Of a stretch of 31,640 nucleotides of DNA, positions 7,471 through 15,042 are shown piece after piece (within the stretch, counting starts at the first letter, position 1; the number at the start of each line of letters is the position of its first letter). Position numbers and translations under genes: made by a program. Where the stretch lies: contig CAYMKL010000082.1 in assembly GCA_964390805.1 (NCBI GenBank), forward strand, positions 1 to 31,640, read 5' to 3'. The stretch is from CAYMKL01 sp964390805. GTDB lineage: Bacteria; Chloroflexota; Anaerolineae; VGOG01. The notes beneath the pieces were generated by a model, which worked only from the letters and a program-made list of their open reading frames with translations, made no database searches and had not been told where the DNA came from.

Positions 7471-7541
7471 ACGGGAGAATTCGCTCCAAAGTGAGAAACA
7501 CAGTGTGAAAACTGGGAGAAATTACTTGAAGATTCTCCCGT
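7471..7541. repeat. Inverted and direct GGGAGAA motifs in the divergent intergenic region
   Basis: ACGGGAGAAT at 7471-7480 and its exact complement ATTCTCCCGT at 7532-7541 are separated by 51 bases. A third, partial copy (GGGAGAAATT) is at 7514-7523. The set lies between the divergent promoters at 7406-7434 and 7682-7710, a usual place for operators. The rest of 7435-7681 shows no gene. Confidence 0.45.
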
Positions 7542-7626
7542 GTGGGGTGTGGGTGGGAAGGATAATCCAAACGAGATTGCCCCGTTGAATCTCCGTCAAA
7601 TGCCTGGTGAGCTCGGAGTGAGCGTT

Positions 7627-7644
7627 GTCCTGAGCACGTCGAAG
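7627..7644 (+). repeat. Degenerate copy of a dispersed CCTGAGC-NNNN-CGAAG repeat
   Basis: GTCCTGAGCACGTCGAAG differs by two bases from the copy inside ftsI at 13885, and has the same framework as an inverted copy inside murG at 20378-20397. Confidence 0.5.
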
Positions 7645-7681
7645 TAAACCGAGCGGGCCTGGCTGGGTGTCCCACGTGGTT

Positions 7682-7710
7682 TTGCCAAATGGCGGTTTAG
7701 ACTGTATAAT
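7682..7710 (+). promoter_or_regulatory. Sigma-70-type promoter
   Basis: TTGCCA (7682-7687), a 17-base spacer and a perfect TATAAT (7705-7710). It is 30 bases upstream of the frameshifted small ORF and points towards the coiled-coil gene and selB. Confidence 0.75.
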
Positions 7711-7739
7711 TAGCACTACTTCGCGGCGAGAGGTGACTC

Positions 7740-7867
7740 GTGCTTAGGGAGACCTTCAACGAGCAAATCGGCGAGTTGACCTGGAGCGCATTGCCGATCG
7801 TACCACCAACATCGGCGAACGTGTGGCCTTCTTGGTCACAGGGCGAGTGGAAGAAATGAATCTGTAA
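7740..7867 (+). pseudogene. Small frameshifted ORF of about 42 codons
   Basis: A GTG at 7740 behind a good ribosome site (GAGAGGTGA) opens VLRETFNEQIGEL. At about 7776-7781 the protein-like reading moves to another frame and continues as LERIADRTTNIGERVAFLVTG and then RVEEMNL to a TAA at 7865. The second frame has no start of its own, and the unshifted first frame gives a Pro/Trp-rich, unlikely tail. The whole is 128 bases, so one extra base or two fewer would restore one frame. It is probably a decayed small gene or a sequencing error; a programmed shift is possible, but I see no slippery heptamer. No family recognised. It is followed after 24 bases by the coiled-coil gene and shares its promoter. 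Confidence 0.4.
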
Positions 7868-7891
7868 CAATCGCTAACTTGGAGGTGGAAT

Positions 7892-9070
7892 ATGAATTTG
7901 AACCAACTTACTCAGATGGTTACCTGGCTGGACGAGGAGCGTCGGCGCGATAAGACCGACTTGGGCAAGCTCCAACAGCGGGTGGAGAGCCAGGCCGCGG
8001 AGATCGCGGAGCAGGCCAGGAGGATACAGGAGCAGGAAGGGACGTTGGCGCGCACTCGTGCCCAACTGACCAAGTTCACCCAGCTTGAGACGGCTCTCAG
8101 CCAGCTAAGGAATGAGCTCGTGCTGCTCATAGAGCGATACGATGAGCAACATCGAAAGACCGCGGTGGATGCGCAACGAGTGAGGCGGGTGGAACAGGAA
8201 AGCCAGACCCGCGCTCTAGGGGAGATCAAGAAGGAGTTGCAAAAGCTGCCTCGCTACGAAGAGGAGCTGCAACTGCGACGGGCCGAGGATCAGCGCTTAG
8301 GAGAGGTGCTCCTGAGCTTGCAGCAGCGGGTAGTCGACTTCGGCAGAGACCTCGAGAACCGAACGAGGAATCTGCCCTATCTCGAAGAGCACCCCCGGCA
8401 GAACGCCAAACGGATAGCCGAGCTTCAGGAGGAAACGCCGGAGTTGTTCAAGAGGACTGAGGCTCAAGCTGCGAAGTTACTACTATTGGAGGAGTTGGTC
8501 AGGAAAAGTGAGCGCCGGATAGGAGAGCTGGACCTGCTTGGACCGGAGTTGAAGCAGGGGCAGCAGGAGTTTTTCGAGTCCATTAGACTCGGTGAGCAGC
8601 AGCGCGAGAGGCAAATGAGAGAGTGGGCCGAACAGATAGAGGAGCAGCGCCAGAAGATGAAGGAGCACGCAGCTCAGATACAGCGGTCTAAGGAGCAGTA
8701 CGAGAGAAACAAGCAAGCTTTGGCGGTCTTGGAAGAACTGGACGAGCACCTGAAGCGCGATCAGGCCGAGATAGCGGAGCTACAACGTTTGGCGGAGAAG
8801 CGTCAGAAGAATCAACTGGAAGAATGGCAAACGGAGAATGAGAAGCGATGGAAGACGAACCTGTTGATCTGGGAACAGCACTGGCGCACTCAGGAGAGGT
8901 GGAATGACGAGCACGCTGAGAAGTTTGGGCCGCTGGAGGAGTCCCTCAGAGTGGACCGAGCTCAGATCATGGCCTTGTGGCAGGCCTGGGAGGAATATGC
9001 CCGCCGCCAGATCGGTGAGATGCAGGAGTGCATCGTGCACGCGGGGGAGAAGTTCGGGGAGCTTCGCTGA
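7892..9070 (+). CDS. Long coiled-coil protein of unknown function
   Basis: The 392-residue protein is almost wholly charged, heptad-like helix rich in Glu, Gln, Arg, Lys and Leu, for example RVESQAAEIAEQARRIQEQ and ELQRLAEKRQKNQLEEWQ. Tryptophans are concentrated in the last third (EEWQTENEKRWKTN, WEQHWRTQERWNDEH). No signal peptide, membrane segment or catalytic motif is visible. The start ATG follows GGAGGTGGAAT. It ends 15 bases before selB, on the same strand, so the two are probably co-transcribed from the promoter at 7682. I do not recognise a named family; structural or scaffolding roles are possible, but the sequence does not show which. Confidence 0.85.
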   Translation: MNLNQLTQMVTWLDEERRRDKTDLGKLQQRVESQAAEIAEQARRIQEQEGTLARTRAQLTKFTQLETALSQLRNELVLLIERYDEQHRKTAVDAQRVRRVEQESQTRALGEIKKELQKLPRYEEELQLRRAEDQRLGEVLLSLQQRVVDFGRDLENRTRNLPYLEEHPRQNAKRIAELQEETPELFKRTEAQAAKLLLLEELVRKSERRIGELDLLGPELKQGQQEFFESIRLGEQQRERQMREWAEQIEEQRQKMKEHAAQIQRSKEQYERNKQALAVLEELDEHLKRDQAEIAELQRLAEKRQKNQLEEWQTENEKRWKTNLLIWEQHWRTQERWNDEHAEKFGPLEESLRVDRAQIMALWQAWEEYARRQIGEMQECIVHAGEKFGELR

Positions 9071-9085
9071 AGGAGTGGTTGCAGT

Positions 9086-10999
9086 TTGCGAGTAATCGGC
9101 ACGGCGGGACACGTAGACCACGGCAAGTCGAGGCTGGTGGAGGCCCTGACGGGCATTGATCCGGACCGCCTCAAAGAAGAAAAAGAACGGGAGATGACCA
9201 TTGACCTGGGTTTCGCCTGGCTCACTCTGCCCAGCGGAGAGCCAGTGGGCATCGTTGATGTGCCCGGCCACAGAGATTTCATCGAGAACATGTTGGCTGG
9301 TGTGGGCGGTATTGACGCTGCCCTTTTTGTGGTGGCCGCCGACGAAGGGGTGATGCCCCAGACGCGCGAGCATCTGGATATTCTTGACCTGTTGGAGGTG
9401 ACGAACGGCGTAGTAGCTCTGACAAAAATCGACCTGGTCGAGGACGAGGAATGGCTGGAGCTCGTTCAGCTTGACGTGGCTGAGTTACTGGAGGATACTG
9501 TCCTGGACGATGCCCCCATGGTGCCCGTCTCAGTCAGGACGGGTCAGGGATTGCAGGACTTGCTGAAGAAGTTAGACGAGCTGCTGGAGAATGTGCCGCC
9601 CCGGAAGAACCTGGGGCGTCCCAGACTCCCGGTTGATCGCGTATTTACCATCGCTGGCTTTGGCACCGTGGTGACGGGCACGCTACTTGATGGCGACTTG
9701 CAGGTCGGTCAGGAGGTAGAGGTCTTACCCCACGGCCCGAAGGCCAGAGTGCGCGGCCTGCAGACTCACCAGGAGAAGATCGAACGAGCTGTTCCCGGCA
9801 GCCGGGTGGCCATCAATTTGACAGGGGTGAGCAAAGATGAGGTGCAGCGAGGCGATGTGGTGACGATCCCCAGTTGGCTGAAGCCCACCACGCTAGTAGA
9901 CGTGCGCCTGCGTTATTTGGCCAACGCCCCCCGCCCCTTGCGGCACAATGCGCCACTGAAGTTCTTCAGTGGCTCTGCGGAGGTGATGGCCAGAGCGCGG
10001 CTCTTGGACGCTGAGGCCATCCCGCCGGGCGGAGAGGGCTGGGTGCAGTTGCGACTGGTTGAGCCGGTGGCTCTGGTCAGGGGAGATCGTTTCATCGTCC
10101 GCCAGCCCTCGCCCGCTGTCACCGTAGGCGGTGGGCAAGTGATTGACCCCCATCCCCGCCGGCGACACCGGCGCTTCCGCTACGAGGTCATTGCCAGGCT
10201 GGCGACCCTGGCCAAAGGCAGCCCGGCGGAGATCCTTCTCCAATCGCTGGAGACCAGCCAGCCCTGTCAGGTGCGCGCGCTGATGAAGCGTAGCGGCCTT
10301 GTTACGGAACAAGCAGGACACGCTTTGCAAGAGCTTTTGGATGGCCAGCAAATCCTGATCCTCGACAGCAGGATCGAGAAAGTACCCAATGCCCAATATC
10401 TGGTCGCCAACAATCCGTACCTCATCTCAGCGTCGGGCTGGGAGAAGCTATTGAGCAAACTTATCATCGCCTTGCAAGACTATCACCAACGGCGTCCTTT
10501 GCGCCAAGGCATGCCCCGCGAAGAGCTCAAAAGCCAGTTGAAATTATCTACCAAGCTCTTGAACGAAGTGGCGAACAGGGCCGTGATAGAGGGTAGGCTG
10601 GTGGATGAAGAGGCCACCCTGCGCCTGCCAGAACACCAGGTGAAGTTCAGTGCTGAACAAGAGCGCCAGGTGCAAAAGCTATTGGCCGCCTTTAGAGAGA
10701 ACCCCTACACCACACCCTCGGTGGCTGACAGCGAGGTCATGGTGGGAACGGAGGTGCTGAACGCTCTGATTCAGCAAGGAAAGTTGGTTCAGGTCAGTGA
10801 AGAGGTCCTGTTTCTGGAGGAAACCTACGAGGAGATGGTTAAACGGGTCATCGAGCACATCGAAAAGAAAGGCTCTATTACAGTGGCTCAGGTGCGTGAT
10901 ATGTTCGCGGCCAGTCGCAAATATGCCCTGTCGTTGATGGAACACCTGGACGAACGCAGGGTGACGAGACGGGTGGGGGACGAACGTGTCCTGAGATAG
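9086..10999 (+). CDS. selB: Selenocysteine-specific translation elongation factor SelB
   Basis: SelB is a GTPase that brings Sec-tRNA(Sec) to the ribosome at UGA codons marked by a SECIS element. The 637-residue protein starts with the G1 loop GTAGHVDHGKS (5-15), then DVPGH (G3) and TKID (G4), followed by EF-Tu-like beta-barrel domains (VDRVFTIAGFGTVVTGTLL). The C-terminal third contains winged-helix repeats of the kind that bind SECIS RNA. Length is normal. The start is a TTG at 9086: it gives MRVIGTAGHVDHGKS, the expected N-terminus, with AGGAG 11 bases upstream. selA, selD and the tRNA(Sec) gene are not in the window, and I saw no gene here with an in-frame UGA read as selenocysteine. It is followed directly by a terminator. 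Confidence 0.95.
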   Translation: MRVIGTAGHVDHGKSRLVEALTGIDPDRLKEEKEREMTIDLGFAWLTLPSGEPVGIVDVPGHRDFIENMLAGVGGIDAALFVVAADEGVMPQTREHLDILDLLEVTNGVVALTKIDLVEDEEWLELVQLDVAELLEDTVLDDAPMVPVSVRTGQGLQDLLKKLDELLENVPPRKNLGRPRLPVDRVFTIAGFGTVVTGTLLDGDLQVGQEVEVLPHGPKARVRGLQTHQEKIERAVPGSRVAINLTGVSKDEVQRGDVVTIPSWLKPTTLVDVRLRYLANAPRPLRHNAPLKFFSGSAEVMARARLLDAEAIPPGGEGWVQLRLVEPVALVRGDRFIVRQPSPAVTVGGGQVIDPHPRRRHRRFRYEVIARLATLAKGSPAEILLQSLETSQPCQVRALMKRSGLVTEQAGHALQELLDGQQILILDSRIEKVPNAQYLVANNPYLISASGWEKLLSKLIIALQDYHQRRPLRQGMPREELKSQLKLSTKLLNEVANRAVIEGRLVDEEATLRLPEHQVKFSAEQERQVQKLLAAFRENPYTTPSVADSEVMVGTEVLNALIQQGKLVQVSEEVLFLEETYEEMVKRVIEHIEKKGSITVAQVRDMFAASRKYALSLMEHLDERRVTRRVGDERVLR

Positions 11000-11021
11000 C
11001 TCAGCATGGTGTATTCTAGCC

Positions 11022-11058
11022 AAAAAGCCTCCTCATGCCAAGCCAAAGGAGGCTTTTT
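11022..11058 (+). terminator. Rho-independent terminator after selB
   Basis: AAAAAGCCTCCT pairs exactly with AGGAGGCTTTTT across a 13-base loop, and the stem ends in five Ts. The A-rich left side means it could also act on the minus strand. Confidence 0.9.
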
Positions 11059-11069
11059 GTATTATTAGA

Positions 11070-11205
11070 AACCTTAAAATCTTGAATTCTGATGACTCTC
11101 TTGAGATACTAAATATAGTATCTAATATGCAGCATCACCCCAACATATAGTAGCATCACTGGAAGAAATTGCAAATCGCTCTAAAAAGAACCTTAAAATC
11201 CTGAA
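11070..11205 (+). repeat. Pair of 17-bp direct repeats in the selB-mraZ gap
   Basis: AACCTTAAAATCTTGAA at 11070-11086 recurs with one change at 11189-11205. The intervening stretch is AT-rich (TATAGTATCTAATATGC) and contains no gene. Its function is unknown; duplicated regulatory DNA or a small deletion/insertion scar are possibilities. Confidence 0.5.
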
Positions 11206-11212
11206 CAGGGAC

Positions 11213-11241
11213 TAGCCAAAAGCGCAAAAGTAGTGTATAAT
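11213..11241 (+). promoter_or_regulatory. Probable promoter of the dcw cluster
   Basis: A perfect TATAAT (11236-11241) follows a 17-base spacer after a weak -35, TAGCCA (11213-11218). The MraZ-type repeats begin four bases downstream of the -10. Confidence 0.6.
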
Positions 11242-11244
11242 ATA

Positions 11245-11279
11245 GTGGAGAGAAGTGGAACATTGTGGTAGAGCGTGGG
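11245..11279 (+). promoter_or_regulatory. MraZ operator: four GTGG repeats at 10-bp spacing
   Basis: GTGG occurs at 11245, 11255, 11265 and 11275, exactly one helical turn apart (GTGGA, GTGGA, GTGGT, GTGGG). MraZ is known to bind upstream of its own gene at TGGG-type direct repeats with about 10-bp period. The site overlaps the expected transcription start, so binding would repress the cluster. Confidence 0.75.
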
Positions 11280-11323
11280 TGGATGCAGCCATCCTGGTCG
11301 CTGCATGTAGGGAGTATACCAGC

Positions 11324-11752
11324 GTGTTCTTGGGTGAGTACGAACATACACTAGATGAAAAGGGGAGATTGATCATTCCCGCCAAGTTTCGCGATGGGTT
11401 AGGCGAGGGCTTGTTCGTCACCAGGGGCTTGGATGGCTGTCTTTTCATCTTCCCGCCCGATACGTGGAAAGACCTGTCCGAGAAAATGGCCAGCCTTTCT
11501 CTTGTTCAAGCCGGTGCCCGCCTATTCAGCCGCATGATATACTCAGGTATCGAATGTAGTTTAGATAAACAAGGACGGATTCTCTTACCACCCTCACTGC
11601 GGGCGCACGCAGATATCGAAAGCGAAGTGGTGATTACTGGCGTCAGAAATCGTGTGGAAATCTGGAGTAAGAAACGCTGGCAAGTAATGACTACCAGGAT
11701 GGAGGATGAAAGTAGTTCCATCGCCGAGCAATTAGCCAACCTGGGAATCTAG
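11324..11752 (+). CDS. mraZ: Transcriptional regulator MraZ
   Basis: MraZ is an AbrB-like DNA-binding protein that forms rings and represses the dcw operon it heads. The 142-residue product begins VFLGEYEHTLDEKGRLIIPAK and has the second half-repeat CSLDKQGRILLPPSLR, the two DxKGR motifs of the family. The GTG at 11324 is chosen because the family N-terminus is M-F-x-G-x-Y; an open frame extends 69 bases upstream but is not conserved-looking and would cover the operator. GGGAG lies about 9 bases upstream. It is followed by rsmH after a 109-base gap. Confidence 0.93.
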   Translation: MFLGEYEHTLDEKGRLIIPAKFRDGLGEGLFVTRGLDGCLFIFPPDTWKDLSEKMASLSLVQAGARLFSRMIYSGIECSLDKQGRILLPPSLRAHADIESEVVITGVRNRVEIWSKKRWQVMTTRMEDESSSIAEQLANLGI

Positions 11753-11861
11753 GATGGCACGTCACCCTCTGTTCGTTATTATACACTACTTTTGCGGATT
11801 TTGCAATTGACTTGTCCGGAGGCGATTCCTGGCTGCTGCTCGTTAGACAGGGGGTGATAAG

Positions 11862-12797
11862 CTGAGCCATATTCCTGTTCTTTACCAAGAGGTCTTGGCC
11901 GGGCTCCGGATAAAGCCTGTCGGACGTTACATAGACGCTACAGTGGGAGGTGGTGGACACGCCCTCGGCATCCTGCTGGGCTCTGCACCCGATGGTGAAC
12001 TCCTGGGTATAGATGCTGACTCTATGGCCATAGCTTTGGCTGGCGAACGACTGGCTGAATTCGGGGGAAGAGTAACTCTGGTACAGGGCAGTTTCGCTGA
12101 CGTGGAGGAGATTGCCGAGGAACACAGCTTTTACCCTGTGGATGGCATTCTTCTCGATCTGGGGCTTTCATCGCTGCAGTTGGAGGCCGCGGGGCGGGGT
12201 TTTTCCTTTCAGTTGGACGGGCCACTGGATATGCGCTTCGGCTCTTCCCAGACAACGATGGCGGCTGACCTGGTCAACTCTCTGTCCGTGGAGGAATTGG
12301 CCAGCCTCTTATTCCGGTACGGCGAGGAACCCCAGGCGCGACGAATCGCTAGAGCTATCGTGGTTGAGCGCCCCATCAATACCACCAGGGAGCTGGCTGC
12401 TCTGGTGGAGAGAACGGTAGGCCGTCGCAGAAGGCTCCACCCGGCCACCAGGACATTCCAGGCTCTGCGCATGGTTGTCAATGAAGAGATGGAATGTCTC
12501 GCCGAAGCCTTGCCCCAGGCGTTGAGGCTCTTGGCGCCCGGCGGGTGTCTGGCGATCATATCCTTTCATTCCCTGGAAGACCGCCTGGTCAAGCAGTTCT
12601 TCCGTAAGGAAGCGCGGGATTGCTTGTGTCCGCCGGAAGTGCCTGCTTGCGTCTGTGGCCACCGAGCCACTTTGGGAATATTGACTAAGAAACCCATCAG
12701 GCCCTCGGCTGACGAGGTGGCGGCCAATCCCCGCAGCCGCAGCGCCAAGTTGCGGATCGCGTATCGTCTGGAGCAAGGGGAGATCGCTCATGGCTAA
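11862..12797 (+). CDS. rsmH: 16S rRNA (cytosine-1402-N4) methyltransferase RsmH
   Basis: RsmH (MraW) methylates C1402 in 16S rRNA using S-adenosylmethionine. The SAM loop DATVGGGGHALGIL, ILLDLGLSSLQL, GRGFSF/GPLDMRF, HPATRTFQALRMVVNEE and IISFHSLEDRLVKQFF are all present, as is the cysteine pattern CLCPPEVPACVCG. The family N-terminus HIPVLYQEVL lies upstream of the first ATG/GTG/TTG-type start (TTG, 11895), so the true start must be earlier. The frame is open only from 11847, and the best candidate is a CTG at 11862 that follows GGGGGTGATAAG; an unusual start codon, so the boundary is less sure than the identity. From the CTG it is 311 residues, normal for the family. It overlaps the next gene by 8 bases. 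Confidence 0.92.
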   Translation: MSHIPVLYQEVLAGLRIKPVGRYIDATVGGGGHALGILLGSAPDGELLGIDADSMAIALAGERLAEFGGRVTLVQGSFADVEEIAEEHSFYPVDGILLDLGLSSLQLEAAGRGFSFQLDGPLDMRFGSSQTTMAADLVNSLSVEELASLLFRYGEEPQARRIARAIVVERPINTTRELAALVERTVGRRRRLHPATRTFQALRMVVNEEMECLAEALPQALRLLAPGGCLAIISFHSLEDRLVKQFFRKEARDCLCPPEVPACVCGHRATLGILTKKPIRPSADEVAANPRSRSAKLRIAYRLEQGEIAHG

Positions 12798-13275
12798 CAG
12801 GCAGGAGAGCTCTTTGCGTCTGGAGAAGGGGTCTTGGCGGCTGGAAGCCAAGACCACGGCCGGGATTCTCCTGGTTCTAACCATGTTGGGCTTGCTCAGT
12901 TGGCTCTGTCTGACTCAAGCCAGCAAAGTATCCGCGGCCGACTACCGGATCTGGGAAAAAAGGGCAAAGAAAGCTGGCATTCAGCGGGAGAACGCCGCGT
13001 TGCTGGCTGAGGTCATGGAGCTGGTTAGCGTTCCTCGTCTCGAGAACATAGCACTAGGATTGGGCTACGTCTCCCCCTCCCCTGTGGAGCGTCGGTATTT
13101 GGCCGTATCTGGTTACCCTGGTAGCGTATCGGGAGATAGATTGACTGTAGCGTCCTGGCCGGATGAAAGCGCTGTTACTGCTCCGGAAAAACCCAGAGAC
13201 GAGTCTCTCGGTGTATCTGGGTGGTGGCAAAAAGTGATCTCTCAGTTCGTTGCCTGGGCAGGGACGCAACCCTGA
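12790..13275 (+). CDS. ftsL: FtsL-like septum protein
   Basis: The 161-residue protein has one membrane segment (about 24-43, AGILLVLTMLGLLSWLCL), then a short heptad-like helix (about 50-80) and an extracytoplasmic tail. This is the FtsL/DivIC layout: a bitopic protein that joins FtsQ and the septal synthase complex. Sequence in this family is poorly conserved, so the call depends on topology and on its place between rsmH and ftsI, the standard ftsL position. It overlaps rsmH by 8 bases and shares one base with the ftsI start (TGATG). The tail after residue 100 is longer than in most FtsL proteins. Confidence 0.75.
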   Translation: MANRQESSLRLEKGSWRLEAKTTAGILLVLTMLGLLSWLCLTQASKVSAADYRIWEKRAKKAGIQRENAALLAEVMELVSVPRLENIALGLGYVSPSPVERRYLAVSGYPGSVSGDRLTVASWPDESAVTAPEKPRDESLGVSGWWQKVISQFVAWAGTQP

Positions 13276-15038
13276 TGATTGTCAGAGGAAGGATAGCTTC
13301 CGCGAACGATGAAAGCAGTGGGTCGAAGGAAAGGGCCTTTCGGCGACTTGCCTTTCTGGTCGCCATCCTCATCGGCCTGATCCTGGTCATCACTGTTCGA
13401 CTTTTCTACTTGCAGATCATTCAAGGGGCCCTTGGCGGTGACCAGAAGCCCTTCCTGGCAAACTACACGCCGCAAGTCGCCCCTCATCGTGGATTGATCT
13501 TTGATCGCCGTGGCTATATCCTGGCCCTAAATACGTTTGAGTACGACGTATCCGCGGCTCCAGACGTGATAACGGACACCCAATATGTAGCAGACTGTCT
13601 GTCGCCAGTCCTGGACCTATCACCTGACGAGCTGGTTTCACTCCTGAAGCCCGAGAAGCTTTACGTTCTCCTGAAAAATCGCGTCTCGCAAGAAGCAGCT
13701 GATGCCATTATTCCGTTGAATTTCAGGGGCATCAATCTGAAGCCCAAGCTGCTACGCAGGTATCCAGATGGCGAGTTAGCTGCTCACCTTCTGGGCTTTG
13801 TGAACTTGGACTCTGATGGCGTCTATGGCCTGGAGGGGTTCTATGATCTTGTTTTGAAAGGCACTGACACCATACCTGAGCGGCGTCCTGAGCTTGTCGA
13901 AGGGGGAGGGGTGTATTATCAGGGCGAAACTGTGCCCATTGCCTTTCAACAACTGGCTCTGCCGCAAGACGGCACCCATCTGGTGCTCACTCTCGACAGG
14001 AACATCCAATATCTGGTGGAGCAGGAGCTGGCGAAGGCGGTAGGCCAATACCAGGCTGATGGTGGCACCATTATCGTCATGGCTCCGAAGACGGGTGCTA
14101 TCCTGGCTATGGCCAACTATCCGTCGTATGATCCTAACCGCTTCTACGAAGCGCTGGAGCTACACACCAACCCTGCGGTGGGCCACCAATACGAGCCTGG
14201 CTCTGTCTTCAAGATCATCACCATGGCCGCGGGCCTCGATGTAGGAGTCATCAGCCTTGATAGCACTTTCTTCGATAGCGGCGCGATAGAAGTGGGAGGG
14301 GCCGTTATCCGGAACCCCGACCGTCGTGCTCATGGCCTGGTGAGCATGACCGACATCCTGGCCTATTCCCTGAACGTAGGGGTTGCCCATGTCAGCATCT
14401 TGCTGGGTGAAGAGACGTTTTATGCCTACTTGAAGGATTTTGGTTGTGGAGCTCATACGGGCATTGACTTGAATGGCGAGGTGGCCGGGACCCTTAAGGA
14501 GCCAGGCAGCGAAAACTGGTATAAGTCCGATCTGGGAACGAATTCTTTTGGGCAGGGGATAGCTGTGACTCCTTTGCAGATGATCACGGCAGTGGCGGCA
14601 GTGGCCAACCGCGGCTTACTGATGAAGCCCTATGTAGTAGAGCGGATCGTTGATGACCAGGGGGTGATCATTACCCAACCCGCTGTCATACGGCAGGTCA
14701 TTTCGGCCCAGACTGCCGAGCAACTGACGGACATGTTGGTGGAAGCCGTGGAGCGAGGAGCGGAGCTGGCCACTGTGTCGGGTTACGACATTGCCGGAAA
14801 GACGGGAACGGCTCAGATACCCGTTGGCGATCACTATGACCCAGAATTGACCATTGCCTCGTTCGTAGGCTACGCTCCGGCCGACGATCCCCGCTTCATC
14901 GTCCTGGTCAAGATTGACAAGCCGCGCTTGGATCCGTGGGGAGCAGAAGTGGCGGCTCCCGTTTTCAGGACTATCGCCGAACGCCTGTTTGTGCTGCTGA
15001 ATGTCCCGCCCGACAGCGTAAGATTAGCTCGCAGGTGA
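13275..15038 (+). CDS. ftsI: Septal peptidoglycan transpeptidase FtsI (PBP3-type, class B PBP)
   Basis: FtsI crosslinks peptidoglycan at the division site. The 587-residue protein has an N-terminal membrane anchor (about 25-45), a pedestal region starting with APHRGLIFDRRGYILA, and a transpeptidase domain with SxxK at 310-313 (SVFK), the SLN motif in AYSLNVG, and KTG at 509-511. No PASTA domains are present. The start at 13275 overlaps the ftsL stop; a longer frame from 13221 would lie wholly within ftsL. Residues about 204-210 (RPELVEG) come from a dispersed repeat. It lies only four bases before murF, where murE would normally be expected. Confidence 0.93.
   Translation: MIVRGRIASANDESSGSKERAFRRLAFLVAILIGLILVITVRLFYLQIIQGALGGDQKPFLANYTPQVAPHRGLIFDRRGYILALNTFEYDVSAAPDVITDTQYVADCLSPVLDLSPDELVSLLKPEKLYVLLKNRVSQEAADAIIPLNFRGINLKPKLLRRYPDGELAAHLLGFVNLDSDGVYGLEGFYDLVLKGTDTIPERRPELVEGGGVYYQGETVPIAFQQLALPQDGTHLVLTLDRNIQYLVEQELAKAVGQYQADGGTIIVMAPKTGAILAMANYPSYDPNRFYEALELHTNPAVGHQYEPGSVFKIITMAAGLDVGVISLDSTFFDSGAIEVGGAVIRNPDRRAHGLVSMTDILAYSLNVGVAHVSILLGEETFYAYLKDFGCGAHTGIDLNGEVAGTLKEPGSENWYKSDLGTNSFGQGIAVTPLQMITAVAAVANRGLLMKPYVVERIVDDQGVIITQPAVIRQVISAQTAEQLTDMLVEAVERGAELATVSGYDIAGKTGTAQIPVGDHYDPELTIASFVGYAPADDPRFIVLVKIDKPRLDPWGAEVAAPVFRTIAERLFVLLNVPPDSVRLARR
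13885..13903 (+). repeat. Dispersed CCTGAGC-TTGT-CGAAGG repeat inside ftsI
   Basis: GTCCTGAGCTTGTCGAAGG reads as RPELVEG in the FtsI frame. Related copies lie at 7627-7644 and, inverted, at 20378-20397. Confidence 0.65.
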
Positions 15039-15042
15039 TCCG

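Noticed and set aside
7740..7867. Programmed frameshift as the explanation for the small broken ORF
   Set aside because: No slippery heptamer or downstream pseudoknot was apparent; decay or sequence error is simpler.
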